A stretch of DNA of 64,000 bases from Rhizobium sp. 2MFCol3.1 (GCF_000377565.1 NZ_KB898353.1:1-64000); one strand, 5' to 3'. Counted from the first letter of the stretch, positions 48,679 through 56,947 are shown. Notes: generated from the letters alone by a model not told the origin. A program made the numbers and translations.

Positions 48679-50037
48679 ATGTCTAAACGCAACGCCAAGA
48701 ACGTTCATGTCAATGCGGACGACCGCGTGACTCTCGACGGCCGCCACCACTGCTACGTCGACGAGTTCAAACAAGGCATCGTCCTAGAGTCTGACGACGG
48801 CGGCCCGCGGGGGGTCTTTGCCCTGACGTGGGTCGATGTCGAAGATCACCTTCGCACGAGCCGCTTGGTCATCGACAAAGGGTACTACGCGCAGAGTGCA
48901 GCGGGTACACCAGCAAAGACCAGCTCGATGGAGCAAGTATCTCGTCCTGCGAAATTTCGTCCCCTAGCGGTGGACGGGACCTCGCTGGAAAAAGCTACGC
49001 CGCGATCTCTCGAAGTCAGACCAATGGATGTCTTGGAAATGGACGATCACAAATTGGATATCCGCCGCGTCGGCCTGAATCTCGGGTTCTGGAACCGCTT
49101 GCATCCTGAGGTTCAGGCGCGTTTCGAAAACGCCCGCTTCGTCTGGGCTACGGTCGCGATGGACGCATGCACGCGCGCGCTCTGCGCGCTCCACTTGACC
49201 AAAAGCACTCCGAGTGTGAGCAGCGTGATTGCAACGTTGGCGATGGCCGTACGCGAAAAAGGTGCCGAAAACGTGATGCCCAGTGGTCGACCTGACGCAG
49301 TATACTTTGATGTTGCAGCGCCCTACGTGTCCTCGAAATTCAGAGAAACGGTTGTTCGCCTGACCGGCAAGCCTCCGGTTCCGTATACGCAGCGTCCGCA
49401 CTTCCGCGGGCGCGTGGAGCGAATGTTCCGCGCTATCAGCAGCGGTCGTCTTCCGCAAGCAGATGTGGTTGGCGACAACATTCTCTTGGCCGAAAATTAT
49501 AACCCCACCAAGCACTCGCAGCTCACCCACCAGGAGCTTTTGGATCTGCTTGCGCTGCTGATCGTGGGTTGCTACCAAAATACCCCGCACCGCGGGCTGG
49601 CCTTGGAAACTCCGTTGCAACGTTGGCAGCAGTTGTCTCAACAGTGTGAAGGCGTGGCACCTCCGCTCTCGAAGGACGAGTATCGCACGCTGTTCGGCGT
49701 CAAGATGCTTGGTCGGGTTTATGCAAACGGGATTTCGGTCGCCGGGATCGAATACCGTTCGGCCCAGATTGCTGAACTGCATAAAGCGGGCCATCGTGTG
49801 GACGCCGACGTCCTCCTCAACGAATGGGACATCTCCGTCATTTCGTTCCGAGACCCTCGCGACGGACGTTGGTATAATGCGCCCGCAGTTGAAGAGTGGC
49901 TTGAAAACGTCACGCTCGCAGAGTGGATGCTGGCAATCAGGCAAATCATCTCCCGCGATGGACGGTTTGACTGCGCCGATCGTCTCGCCGTCACAGCAGC
50001 CTTGCATCATCTCAAGCGCGCCGTGGCCACCCTCTAA
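48679..50037 (+). CDS. TnsB-like catalytic half (split transposase)
   Basis: DDE recombinase, 452 residues, AAGGAGG site. Residues ~11-70 repeat the shared N-terminal domain (DDRVTLDGRHHCYV…LTWVDVEDHLRTSRLVIDKG). Then comes a short linker instead of the ~170-residue helix-turn-helix region of TnsB. The catalytic core follows: Asp122 in LEMDDHKLDI, Asp211 in VYFDVAAPYVS and Glu247 in FRGRVERMF, with the same D-E spacing as TnsB. A C-terminal beta-barrel is also kept. The triad is intact, so it may be active when partnered with the 163-aa half, or may act as a regulator. Confidence 0.75.
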   Translation: MSKRNAKNVHVNADDRVTLDGRHHCYVDEFKQGIVLESDDGGPRGVFALTWVDVEDHLRTSRLVIDKGYYAQSAAGTPAKTSSMEQVSRPAKFRPLAVDGTSLEKATPRSLEVRPMDVLEMDDHKLDIRRVGLNLGFWNRLHPEVQARFENARFVWATVAMDACTRALCALHLTKSTPSVSSVIATLAMAVREKGAENVMPSGRPDAVYFDVAAPYVSSKFRETVVRLTGKPPVPYTQRPHFRGRVERMFRAISSGRLPQADVVGDNILLAENYNPTKHSQLTHQELLDLLALLIVGCYQNTPHRGLALETPLQRWQQLSQQCEGVAPPLSKDEYRTLFGVKMLGRVYANGISVAGIEYRSAQIAELHKAGHRVDADVLLNEWDISVISFRDPRDGRWYNAPAVEEWLENVTLAEWMLAIRQIISRDGRFDCADRLAVTAALHHLKRAVATL

Positions 50038-50079
50038 TCCACCTTACCCAAGGGGCGCCTAGCCCCACCTCCAGAAACT

Positions 50080-50142
50080 GCAGGCGTACCTCGGACACGA
50101 GCGTGCGATGGACGCCTGCGCCCAATCGAAAGGAAAACAAGC
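50080..50142 (+). promoter_or_regulatory. Conserved hairpin leader, copy 4
   Basis: Stem GCAGGCG (50080-50086) with CGCCTGC (50113-50119). Relative to copies 2 and 3 an A-T pair is replaced by G-C on both sides, a compensatory change. Loop core ACCTCGGACACGAGCGTGCG. Ribosome site CGAAAGGA, ATG 24 nt after the stem. A GGGGC/GCCCC hairpin sits just upstream. Confidence 0.7.
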
Positions 50143-50862
50143 ATGTCGGACGGTCGTAAATATCCCAAGCTCATCATCGGTGGACGCGACATCACGCTGC
50201 GTCAAAGACCGGGGGCGAAGCCCGTCGAGGAACGCAAAAGCATCGTCTCCAACCGCGTCACGATGGCGTTCCGTGATGGCACCGCGCACCGCCTTGAGAG
50301 CGAGCTCGAAACCGGCGCCATGGAGCTGTTCAATGCCAACCAGAATGTGGTTGCCATTCGTACGCAGTTCGGCGCCATCCCGTTTCGCCGCGATGGCAAG
50401 AACCGCGAGCATTTCGCGGATCTCTGTGTCGATTTCCGCAACGGCTGCCGCAACCTGTACGCGGTTCGCAACGAGGCCAACATCGGCGACCTCAAGATCG
50501 AGCTCGAGCTGATCCGAACGCAGACGCTTCGCCACTACGCTCACGGTCTGCACCTGCTGACTGAAGCCCAAATCACGAAGCCCGAAATCTACCGAGCCCG
50601 TGAGATGGCCCGTGCTGTGAAGTTGCAGAACTCCGAGAAGATGGCGTGGGTGATCGACGCCCTCAAGGCGCTTGGCGGCTCCGCCGTCATCTTCGATCTC
50701 GCCACGTATCTCGGAACGAAACTCGTCTTCGCCGAGCTTTGGACGGCGATCTGGGCCCTCTTCCACGATGGCTTGATCCGTCATGTCCACCCTAATCCGG
50801 CCGCCGCCGTGATTACCCGCCTGTCCCGCATCCGTATCGCAAAGGAAAATGCCGATGTCTAA
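50143..50862 (+). CDS. tnsA: TnsA-like endonuclease homologue, altered active site
   Basis: 239 residues. The central part has TnsA order: HRLESELETGAMELFNANQN (acidic site), VVAIRTQFGAIPF, then HFADLCVDFRNGCRN (Asp93). Where TnsA has the Lys of an E-V-K-like motif, this protein reads LYAVRNEA (Ala and Arg). The C-terminal ~60 residues look like the TnsA winged helix (ALGGSAVIFDLATYLGTKL…LFHDGLIRHV). It precedes tnsB as in Tn7. With Lys replaced by Arg, 5'-strand cutting may be lost. Family call is by pattern and position. Confidence 0.65.
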   Translation: MSDGRKYPKLIIGGRDITLRQRPGAKPVEERKSIVSNRVTMAFRDGTAHRLESELETGAMELFNANQNVVAIRTQFGAIPFRRDGKNREHFADLCVDFRNGCRNLYAVRNEANIGDLKIELELIRTQTLRHYAHGLHLLTEAQITKPEIYRAREMARAVKLQNSEKMAWVIDALKALGGSAVIFDLATYLGTKLVFAELWTAIWALFHDGLIRHVHPNPAAAVITRLSRIRIAKENADV

Positions 50863-51157
50863 GAAAGAGTCGAAATCCCTGGGCAATGGAATCGAAAGCT
50901 TCGACCCCAACCCTCGACACTATCGCCTCGAGGACCAGAAGGATAATCCAGTCGAAGGTGTGGAAAACCGCGCGCCTTCCACGCCGTTTCCCGATGCACA
51001 GAATGGAGATGGCGGATTTAGCCTCGCTACCGCGTTGCTCAAGCGACTTTCCGCGGAGATCGAAACGCGGAACCTCGCAGTAAAAAAATCTCGCCGCCGC
51101 CACTCTCTAAGCCAACGCCGGCTACGCCGCTGGCTTGAGCGCCACCCGCAATCCTGA
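50855..51157 (+). CDS. Small basic protein between tnsA and tnsB
   Basis: 100 residues from ATG 50855, overlapping the tnsA stop by 8 bp. A disordered, polar N-terminal two thirds is followed by a Lys/Arg-rich C-terminus (KKSRRRHSLSQRRLRRWLER). Not recognised. Tight coupling with tnsA and tnsB implies a role in transposition, for example DNA binding or assembly, but this is inference. Confidence 0.5.
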   Translation: MSKKESKSLGNGIESFDPNPRHYRLEDQKDNPVEGVENRAPSTPFPDAQNGDGGFSLATALLKRLSAEIETRNLAVKKSRRRHSLSQRRLRRWLERHPQS

Positions 51158-51199
51158 TGCCCAGCCTTCATCGCAGCCATACCGAAAAGGAGAGTGCCT

Positions 51200-53428
51200 A
51201 TGCCTAAGAACTACACCAAGTTCAAAGTCACCACCGACGACCTCGTCACGTTCGACGGACGTCCGCACCGTTTCGAGCAGAAGTATGACCACGGCATCGT
51301 GATCGGCTCGGACGATGATAAGCCGAAGAATGTTGTCGCCATGAGTTGGCAGGACATCGACGGGTACATCCGCACGTTCCGCCTTCAGATCGAGAAGGGT
51401 TACTATTCCGCGGCGAACGCCATCAAGCGTGCCAGCAAGCGCAAGTCCCCTGTTGTTTCGCACGAGGTCACGTTTCGCCACGTTCTCGTGGCCACCTTTC
51501 TCGAGGAAGAAGCCCAAGGCGGTGGCGTGGACGCCATCAGCCGCTCGGACGCGAAGATCAAGAAGTTCTACGCGAAGTTCAAAATCGACAACGAGAAGCT
51601 TGTCGAAGACGCTCGCGACGAACTCAAGCAAAAGAAGGCGAAGCGCAACCTCTTCGTGAGCCGCCGGCAATTTTGCCGTTGGATTGAGCGCTTCGAGAAG
51701 AACGCGCGCAATGCGGATTCCCTGATGCGCCAAAACAAGGGAAGCACGTCTTACGGAAGCAGCTTCACCTCTGCTCAGCTTGACTACTATTCCAAGTTCG
51801 TTCGGGGGTATCTGAACCAGAACCAGCCTACCGTCCGAGCGGCTTACAACATGATGCTTGCGGACGTTTACGCCTGCCAAGCCGCTAACGAGCCATTCGT
51901 GGAACCATGCTCGGAAAGCACATTCCTCCGTCTGGCCCGTGACATGGACGACCGCGACGTCGATTTCGCGCGGCACAAGGATAAGCATCGCATCCAGCGA
52001 AAGTACATGCTTTCGGGCAAAGGTCTGCAGCCAAAGTATGCGATGCAGATCCTCGAGATGGACGAGCATAAGCTCGACCTTATTCGCGTCTCCAAAAACC
52101 TGGGTATCTGGGACCGTCTCCACGAAGACGTCCAGGCAAAGTTGGAGAAGAAATCCCGCGCTTGGATCTCGGTCGCCATGGATGCTTTCTCGCGCTCCAT
52201 CTGCGGAATCCGTGTGCTTCCCGGCGAACCGGAAGCGGCAGAAGCAGTCGCTACGCTCGCGATGGCCGTGCGCAATAAGGAACATGAGACGGCGCTAAGC
52301 GGCGGTCACATCGAGTGGCCGCAGTGCGGCCGCCCCGACGCCGTGCACACGGATGCCGGCGCCGCTTACGTCTCCGCGGACTTCCAGCGCGCGGTGATCG
52401 GACTGACTGGCAAGCATCGCATTCCTCCGTCCAAGCACCCGCATCTGCGTGCCCGGGTCGAGCGCTTCTTTGGAACGCTCAATTCCCGCTACATGCATCT
52501 GTTCTCTGGACGCACGTACTCGAACGTTCTGATGAAGGACAAGTACGATCCTGCCAAACACGCTCACCTCACGCACATGGAGCTTACTGAGCTTCTGATC
52601 CGTCTCATGGTGGTCTGTTACCACAACACGCCACATCGATCGCTGAACGGTGAGACGCCGCTCCAGCGCTGGTACCGCTCGTCTCAACAGGATGCCGAAG
52701 TGGCTCCTCCGCCGACGCAAGGTGAATACCGGGACATCTTCGGCATCCAGATGAAACGAAAGGTTGGCAACAACGGCATCACGATCCTCGGTCTGGACTA
52801 TCGCTCTCCCAAGCTCAGCGCTGTGCAGGAGTGGCAGTACAACATCGAACTCAACGTGCGCATCAACGACCAGAACATGTCGGCGATCTCGTTCGAGGAT
52901 CCGCGCGATGGCAAGTGGTACGACGCCCAAGCCACCTTCGAAGGTCTCGATAACGTCCCCCTCTCTGATTGGATGGAGACCGTTCGCTTCATCGTCGAAA
53001 AGCATGGCCCTAAGGCGCGCAACGCTCGCCGTGCCAAGGAGCTTGTGCTGAAGACTTTGGCGGACGTCGTGAAGGCCAGCGAAAGCTCGCGTCTTGCCGC
53101 GAACGTCGGTTCGCCGCTGCAGAATCAAGATCGCATCGTCGAGTTCGAGAAGAAGAACAAGGCGATCTACGAATACTCGCGTCACCTCTGGATCGACTTC
53201 GGCAACGACGGCGGCGAAGTCGCCGCATCGGCTGACGGTGCTCAGGCTCGCGACAGCGATCCGATGAACCCGGTGGGCGATTTCAGCTCGGACGGCTTCA
53301 TCGACCCGCAGTCCAAGACTGCCAAGACCAAGAAGGCCGCCAAGGCCCCCATGCATACGCCTGTCCCCTCAACCGACGACGACGCTGAGATCGATACCTC
53401 TGACGTAGTCCTCGAAATCGACGAATAG
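51200..53428 (+). CDS. tnsB: TnsB-like DDE transposase
   Basis: Main transposase, 742 residues, AAAAGGAG site. Order: the ~60-aa N-terminal domain (residues 10-70); helix-turn-helix regions at about 85-170 (FVSRRQFCRWIERFEKN) and 185-255; catalytic core with Asp288 (LEMDEHKLDL), Asp385 (VHTDAGAAYVS) and Glu421 (LRARVERFFGTLN); beta-barrel at ~500-575; and an acidic, Lys/Ala-rich C-terminal tail ending ADDAEIDTSDVVLEIDE-like, suited to TnsC contact. It joins 3' ends to the target. The frame is intact. Confidence 0.9.
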   Translation: MPKNYTKFKVTTDDLVTFDGRPHRFEQKYDHGIVIGSDDDKPKNVVAMSWQDIDGYIRTFRLQIEKGYYSAANAIKRASKRKSPVVSHEVTFRHVLVATFLEEEAQGGGVDAISRSDAKIKKFYAKFKIDNEKLVEDARDELKQKKAKRNLFVSRRQFCRWIERFEKNARNADSLMRQNKGSTSYGSSFTSAQLDYYSKFVRGYLNQNQPTVRAAYNMMLADVYACQAANEPFVEPCSESTFLRLARDMDDRDVDFARHKDKHRIQRKYMLSGKGLQPKYAMQILEMDEHKLDLIRVSKNLGIWDRLHEDVQAKLEKKSRAWISVAMDAFSRSICGIRVLPGEPEAAEAVATLAMAVRNKEHETALSGGHIEWPQCGRPDAVHTDAGAAYVSADFQRAVIGLTGKHRIPPSKHPHLRARVERFFGTLNSRYMHLFSGRTYSNVLMKDKYDPAKHAHLTHMELTELLIRLMVVCYHNTPHRSLNGETPLQRWYRSSQQDAEVAPPPTQGEYRDIFGIQMKRKVGNNGITILGLDYRSPKLSAVQEWQYNIELNVRINDQNMSAISFEDPRDGKWYDAQATFEGLDNVPLSDWMETVRFIVEKHGPKARNARRAKELVLKTLADVVKASESSRLAANVGSPLQNQDRIVEFEKKNKAIYEYSRHLWIDFGNDGGEVAASADGAQARDSDPMNPVGDFSSDGFIDPQSKTAKTKKAAKAPMHTPVPSTDDDAEIDTSDVVLEIDE

Positions 53429-53438
53429 GATGACCTCC

Positions 53439-54464
53439 ATGGCTGATACGCTCCCGACTTCTCTCAACGCAGGTCTCGCACATATCCGCGCTACGGCGAC
53501 CGACATCTTGGCGAACAAGTCCGTTCTTGTTCGCAGTCTTGAGGACTTCCACGTCAGCACGCGCCACGACAAGCTGCTGACTCTGGAAATCGAAAAGCTG
53601 TTGGCTACCATTCTCAGCGAAAAAGCTGAGGAAGGCTACGCGCTGGCTGTTGTCGGAAAATCCGGCGCCGGTAAAACCCACGCCATCAATCACGTGCTCG
53701 ACAAACATCCCGCCTTCAAGCCCTTCATGGTCGGCGTGAACGAGTTGCAGATCTGCATGCGTGTCCGCACGCCCCCCGTCTGCAGCACCAAGTCCCTCGG
53801 CGTCGCCATCCTGCAGCACGTGGGATACCCGCTCTCGCGCTCCAAGATGAACGAGATCGAGATCTGGCGCTTGGTCCGCGAACAGCTCAAGCGTCGCGAA
53901 ATCCGCATCATCTACCTTGATGAAGCTCAGCACGTGCTCAAGGCCAAGAAAAGCGTGACGGAGGTCACGGATACGATCAAGTCGCTGATGCAGGATCCCA
54001 CGTGGCCGATCTGGATCATCATGAGCGGCATCCCTAAAATGCTTGAGGTCATCGAGGGCGATGGCGACCATCAGCTCGAGCGCCGATCGCGTGTCATCCG
54101 TATCGGCGACCTCACGGAGGAGGACTTCAAAACAATCATCGCCATCGTGAAGGCAATCGCAGCTCGGGTCTCCTTCACGATCGGCTTTCCGCTGAATACG
54201 GAGTTCGTTAGTCGGATGATTCACGGCGGCATGTCGCTTCAGGGAATGGTCATCCAGTTGATCAAGCTTTCCGTTGAAGCGGCGATCTGGGACCCTAAGG
54301 AAGCCGAAACCCGTACGGTGCGGTTCGACCACTTTGTCGAAGGCTATCGCCGCCTGTGTGACTGCGGCGACGACACCAACGTATTCCTCCGGAAGGATTG
54401 GCGGGACATCGTCCGCGAGGTTAGCGACGATGGGAAGCTGACCACCGAACTCGTGGGCAGCTGA
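53439..54464 (+). CDS. tnsC: TnsC/TniB-like AAA+ ATPase
   Basis: Transposition regulator that links target selector and transposase, 341 residues. Walker A GKSGAGKTH (residues 73-81), Walker B RIIYLDEAQHV (Asp161, Glu162), sensor region IWIIMSGIPKM and an arginine-rich LERRSRVIRI. It is closer in size to TniB (Tn5053) than to the larger Tn7 TnsC. It lies 10 bp after tnsB; an ATG at 53430 is an alternative start. It is the only such ATPase seen, so both transposase versions would have to share it. Confidence 0.9.
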   Translation: MADTLPTSLNAGLAHIRATATDILANKSVLVRSLEDFHVSTRHDKLLTLEIEKLLATILSEKAEEGYALAVVGKSGAGKTHAINHVLDKHPAFKPFMVGVNELQICMRVRTPPVCSTKSLGVAILQHVGYPLSRSKMNEIEIWRLVREQLKRREIRIIYLDEAQHVLKAKKSVTEVTDTIKSLMQDPTWPIWIIMSGIPKMLEVIEGDGDHQLERRSRVIRIGDLTEEDFKTIIAIVKAIAARVSFTIGFPLNTEFVSRMIHGGMSLQGMVIQLIKLSVEAAIWDPKEAETRTVRFDHFVEGYRRLCDCGDDTNVFLRKDWRDIVREVSDDGKLTTELVGS

Positions 54465-54477
54465 GCCTCGACGTTTT

Positions 54478-54511
54478 CTTCCCGGCGACGTCGTTCGCCG
54501 GGAAGTTTCCC
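54478..54511 (+). terminator. Hairpin between tnsC and tniQ-2
   Basis: CTTCCCGGCGA (54478-54488) pairs with TCGCCGGGAAG (54495-54505), followed by TTTCCC. It may reduce read-through into tniQ-2. Confidence 0.6.
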
Positions 54512-54542
54512 TCCAAAGTCAATTAAATCAAGGACTGCGTTT

Positions 54543-56333
54543 ATGGCCGGGATTCTGCAAGTTCCGCTCTTCTCCGAGGAAACACTTCCGAGTTGGGTTG
54601 CAAGGCTTGCGCGGGCGAACGGAAAACTTAGCTCGTTTTCGTTCTGCGGTGATGTCGGAGTGGACTTCTCCGGCATGTTGCTAGGTCGACCTGCGGAAGT
54701 CGAAATGCTGGCGTCCCTAACAGGGCGCGCAAGCTGCGAGCTGACCTCCCATGCATTGGTGTTTGGAGCTGGGCACCAAGTTCAAATTGCGAACGAGACG
54801 GTCTCGAAGAAGTTCATGCGCAAGAACCAGCTTGCGTTCTGTCCCAAGTGCTTTGCAGACGATGATGCTGGTAACCCAGGGGCAATCGATACTCGTCGTT
54901 ACTGGCGCAAGTCATGGCTCATGAGCGACGCAAAAGTTTGCGTCGTGCATGGATGCCAGCTCGAAGGTCTCCCGCCGCATAGTCGACTTCATGATCTATG
55001 CCAGGTGCTCGATCGAAATAGCATTGCGGTTGCCGGTTACATCAGCGCGCCGGTCCACGCAGAACCATCATTAGTGGATAAGTTCATCGTCGAACGCCTG
55101 GCAGGCAATGTCTCTCACGGGCCTCTTCTGGACGGGATTCCACTCGGCGCGGCCATCCATACGGCGCGGCTCTTGGGCGTGGCGTTGTCTCATGGCTCAG
55201 AACAGGCCGTGACACAGCTGTCCAAAGAAGAGGTCGCCTTATCGACAGACAAAGGAATGTGTGTGTTGCAGTCTGGAGCGTCAGGCGTACGTGCTGCGCT
55301 AGACAGTATTGTGAATCCGCGTGCAACCGCGATCTACTTTGCCTACGGCAGGCTCGCTAATATGCTGCTTCGTAGTACAGGAGACGAGTATCAGCCGATC
55401 AAGGAAATTTTCATCCAACACGCGAGCGGCCGGTTCATGTTGAGAGGCGAAAGGCTTTCCGCCGAAAACAAGACATGGACGTCTGCGACGGCTTTGGCGA
55501 GAGTCACCGGTTCTAGTAAAGACAGGGTTAGGAGACGGCTTTATGAAACCGGGATCACTACCTCTATGAACTCTGAAACCGTCCCGATGGATGCGGTGTT
55601 CGATCTGCTCAGCGAAGATGATGAGCACGTGAAGGCGAAAACTGCATGTGAAATTGTCGGCTGCGACAAGGAGATGTTTGATAGCCTGGTGGAGGCCGGC
55701 CTTATCGAGCGTGCTTACGAGGCCGCGCGTATGCCAAACGGAAAAAGGAGATTTCAAGCAAATTTCCGCCGGCGCGACCTCGTTGACTTTCGCCAATCCG
55801 TGGAGGTGCGAGCGCAATCCGGTGTCACCGACTCGATGATTACTCTTCGCTTGGCAGCCCGCCGAAGTGGGAAATCTAAAGCAGCGATCATCGCCGGCAT
55901 CCTGTCGGGCGAGTATAAGATCGTCGGACTCAGCGGAAAGGCGCTTATGGCTGACAACGTCATGCTCGACTTTAGCGAACTCGATCCGCCAGGAGATTTC
56001 GTAACGGCGCTACAGGCTGCAACGCTACTGAATGTACGATCCGATACGCTCGCAAAGCTTCTTGTGCACGGTGTGATCCCGTATCGTGAAGTTAGTGGGC
56101 TCAACCAGCGTTTCAAACGCAAGATGGTTGATCGAAAGGATATTGCGGACTTTGTCGATAGGTACGTCTCTATCGCTCAGCTTGTTGCGGAAACCGGACT
56201 TGATCGCAATCTGATCAATGCACGAATGAGGTCGCGCGGCGTACGCCCGGTTTTCCCTCCAGCAGAATTCAAGACAGCTTTCATTGAACGAAATAAGGTG
56301 CCGAGGTTGCTTGAGACGATGACTGTGATGTGA
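54543..56333 (+). CDS. tniQ: TniQ/TnsD-like target selector 2
   Basis: 596 residues. TniQ N-terminus LFSEETLPSWVARLARANGK, zinc finger FCPKCFADD (Cys100, Cys103) with VCVVHGC (Cys133, His136). The C-terminal half carries repeated helix-turn-helix-like units (LARVTGSSKDRVRRRLYETG, LAARRSGKSKAAIIAGILSG, AATLLNVRSDTLAKLLVHG, LVAETGLDRNLINARMRSRG), as in tniQ-1. This fits TnsD-like recognition of a fixed attachment site. It is the last gene of the transposition operon. Confidence 0.85.
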   Translation: MAGILQVPLFSEETLPSWVARLARANGKLSSFSFCGDVGVDFSGMLLGRPAEVEMLASLTGRASCELTSHALVFGAGHQVQIANETVSKKFMRKNQLAFCPKCFADDDAGNPGAIDTRRYWRKSWLMSDAKVCVVHGCQLEGLPPHSRLHDLCQVLDRNSIAVAGYISAPVHAEPSLVDKFIVERLAGNVSHGPLLDGIPLGAAIHTARLLGVALSHGSEQAVTQLSKEEVALSTDKGMCVLQSGASGVRAALDSIVNPRATAIYFAYGRLANMLLRSTGDEYQPIKEIFIQHASGRFMLRGERLSAENKTWTSATALARVTGSSKDRVRRRLYETGITTSMNSETVPMDAVFDLLSEDDEHVKAKTACEIVGCDKEMFDSLVEAGLIERAYEAARMPNGKRRFQANFRRRDLVDFRQSVEVRAQSGVTDSMITLRLAARRSGKSKAAIIAGILSGEYKIVGLSGKALMADNVMLDFSELDPPGDFVTALQAATLLNVRSDTLAKLLVHGVIPYREVSGLNQRFKRKMVDRKDIADFVDRYVSIAQLVAETGLDRNLINARMRSRGVRPVFPPAEFKTAFIERNKVPRLLETMTVM

Positions 56334-56365
56334 TGGATGCCTCACGGCATATGAGTTGCAAACAG

Positions 56366-56830
56366 CTACACGGGCCAGTCAATTTCTCCATTTGCCACTT
56401 GTTCCAGCAGTTCAAGCGCCTCGTCTACCGGAAGGTCGTGTGTGACTTTGGCGTTTCTCAGTCTTGCTGCGAACTCCGTAGCGGCAAGCGCCTCCATCCG
56501 CTCGTCCGCTTCGTCAAGGGCATCCAAACTTTCAGACGCAAAAATGGAATGCCCGCTTTCCAATCGTTCGAGCATTTCTAACGCCTCGTGCACCGGAACA
56601 CCGTGGCTCAATTCGGCAGCCGCCGCCTCTGCTGCAGCGTGAGCCGCGAAAAGCGCCTCCATCCTGCGATCCTGCGCTTCGAAGCGAGGACGGAATAGTT
56701 CCTGAATAGCTCTGATGTTCTCGGGGAGGTCTGACTGGGTGCCGGCGCTGCCAGAGCGATCGAGCTCAATCCCAAGCGGGTGCGGCTCGTTATCAACCTC
56801 ATTTTTACCCGCCAAAGAGTTTTTGATCAT
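56366..56830 (-). CDS. Acidic helical protein with internal repeat
   Basis: 154 residues with an AAGGAG site seven bases before ATG. Two copies of a ~20-aa unit are visible: HGVPVHEALEMLERLESG and HDLPVDEALELLEQVANG, separated by an acidic helix. The rest is Ala/Glu-rich. No family recognised. It is convergent with tniQ-2 and could be cargo or flanking DNA. The duplicated unit could be a protein-binding motif. Confidence 0.6.
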   Translation of the reverse strand: MIKNSLAGKNEVDNEPHPLGIELDRSGSAGTQSDLPENIRAIQELFRPRFEAQDRRMEALFAAHAAAEAAAAELSHGVPVHEALEMLERLESGHSIFASESLDALDEADERMEALAATEFAARLRNAKVTHDLPVDEALELLEQVANGEIDWPV

Positions 56831-56947
56831 ACTTCGTCTCCTTCAAGAACCTCTTAGACCAGAGTGTATGAGGGAAGCGTTGGCACATGAGGTAAACAGC
56901 CGATAAATCCTCTGAGGGAGTATCTCGTTCTCTGCCGTAAGCAAATG

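Larger units (their letters stand above)
44160..56333 (+). mobile_element. Tn7-like transposition locus
   Basis: All genes are on the + strand: tniQ-1, small genes, a split TnsB-like pair, TnsA-like, a 100-aa protein, TnsB, TnsC and tniQ-2. The content matches the core of Tn7-like elements (TnsA endonuclease, TnsB DDE transposase, TnsC ATPase, TniQ/TnsD targeting). The limits given are gene limits, not transposon ends, which I could not identify. No cas genes or CRISPR array are present, so this is not an RNA-guided type as far as the window shows. Confidence 0.75.

Noticed and set aside
48964..50010. 348-codon minus strand frame
   Set aside because: Antisense to the 452-aa catalytic half of the split transposase, with no motif or ribosome site of its own.
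48679..50037. 452-aa TnsB-like gene as a plain pseudogene
   Set aside because: The frame is open throughout, all three DDE residues are kept with normal spacing, and it has a strong AAGGAGG site. Decay is possible but not supported by the sequence itself.
47074..50142. Repeated leader sequences as a CRISPR array
   Set aside because: The copies are 0.3-1.8 kb apart, each sits directly before a start codon, and no cas genes are present. They fit a mRNA leader element, not an array.
51122..52285. 387-codon minus strand frame
   Set aside because: Antisense to tnsB, with no family signal.
44160..56333. CRISPR-associated transposon
   Set aside because: Two TniQs and Tn7 core genes are present, but no Cas effector, Cas6 or repeat array was found in the window.
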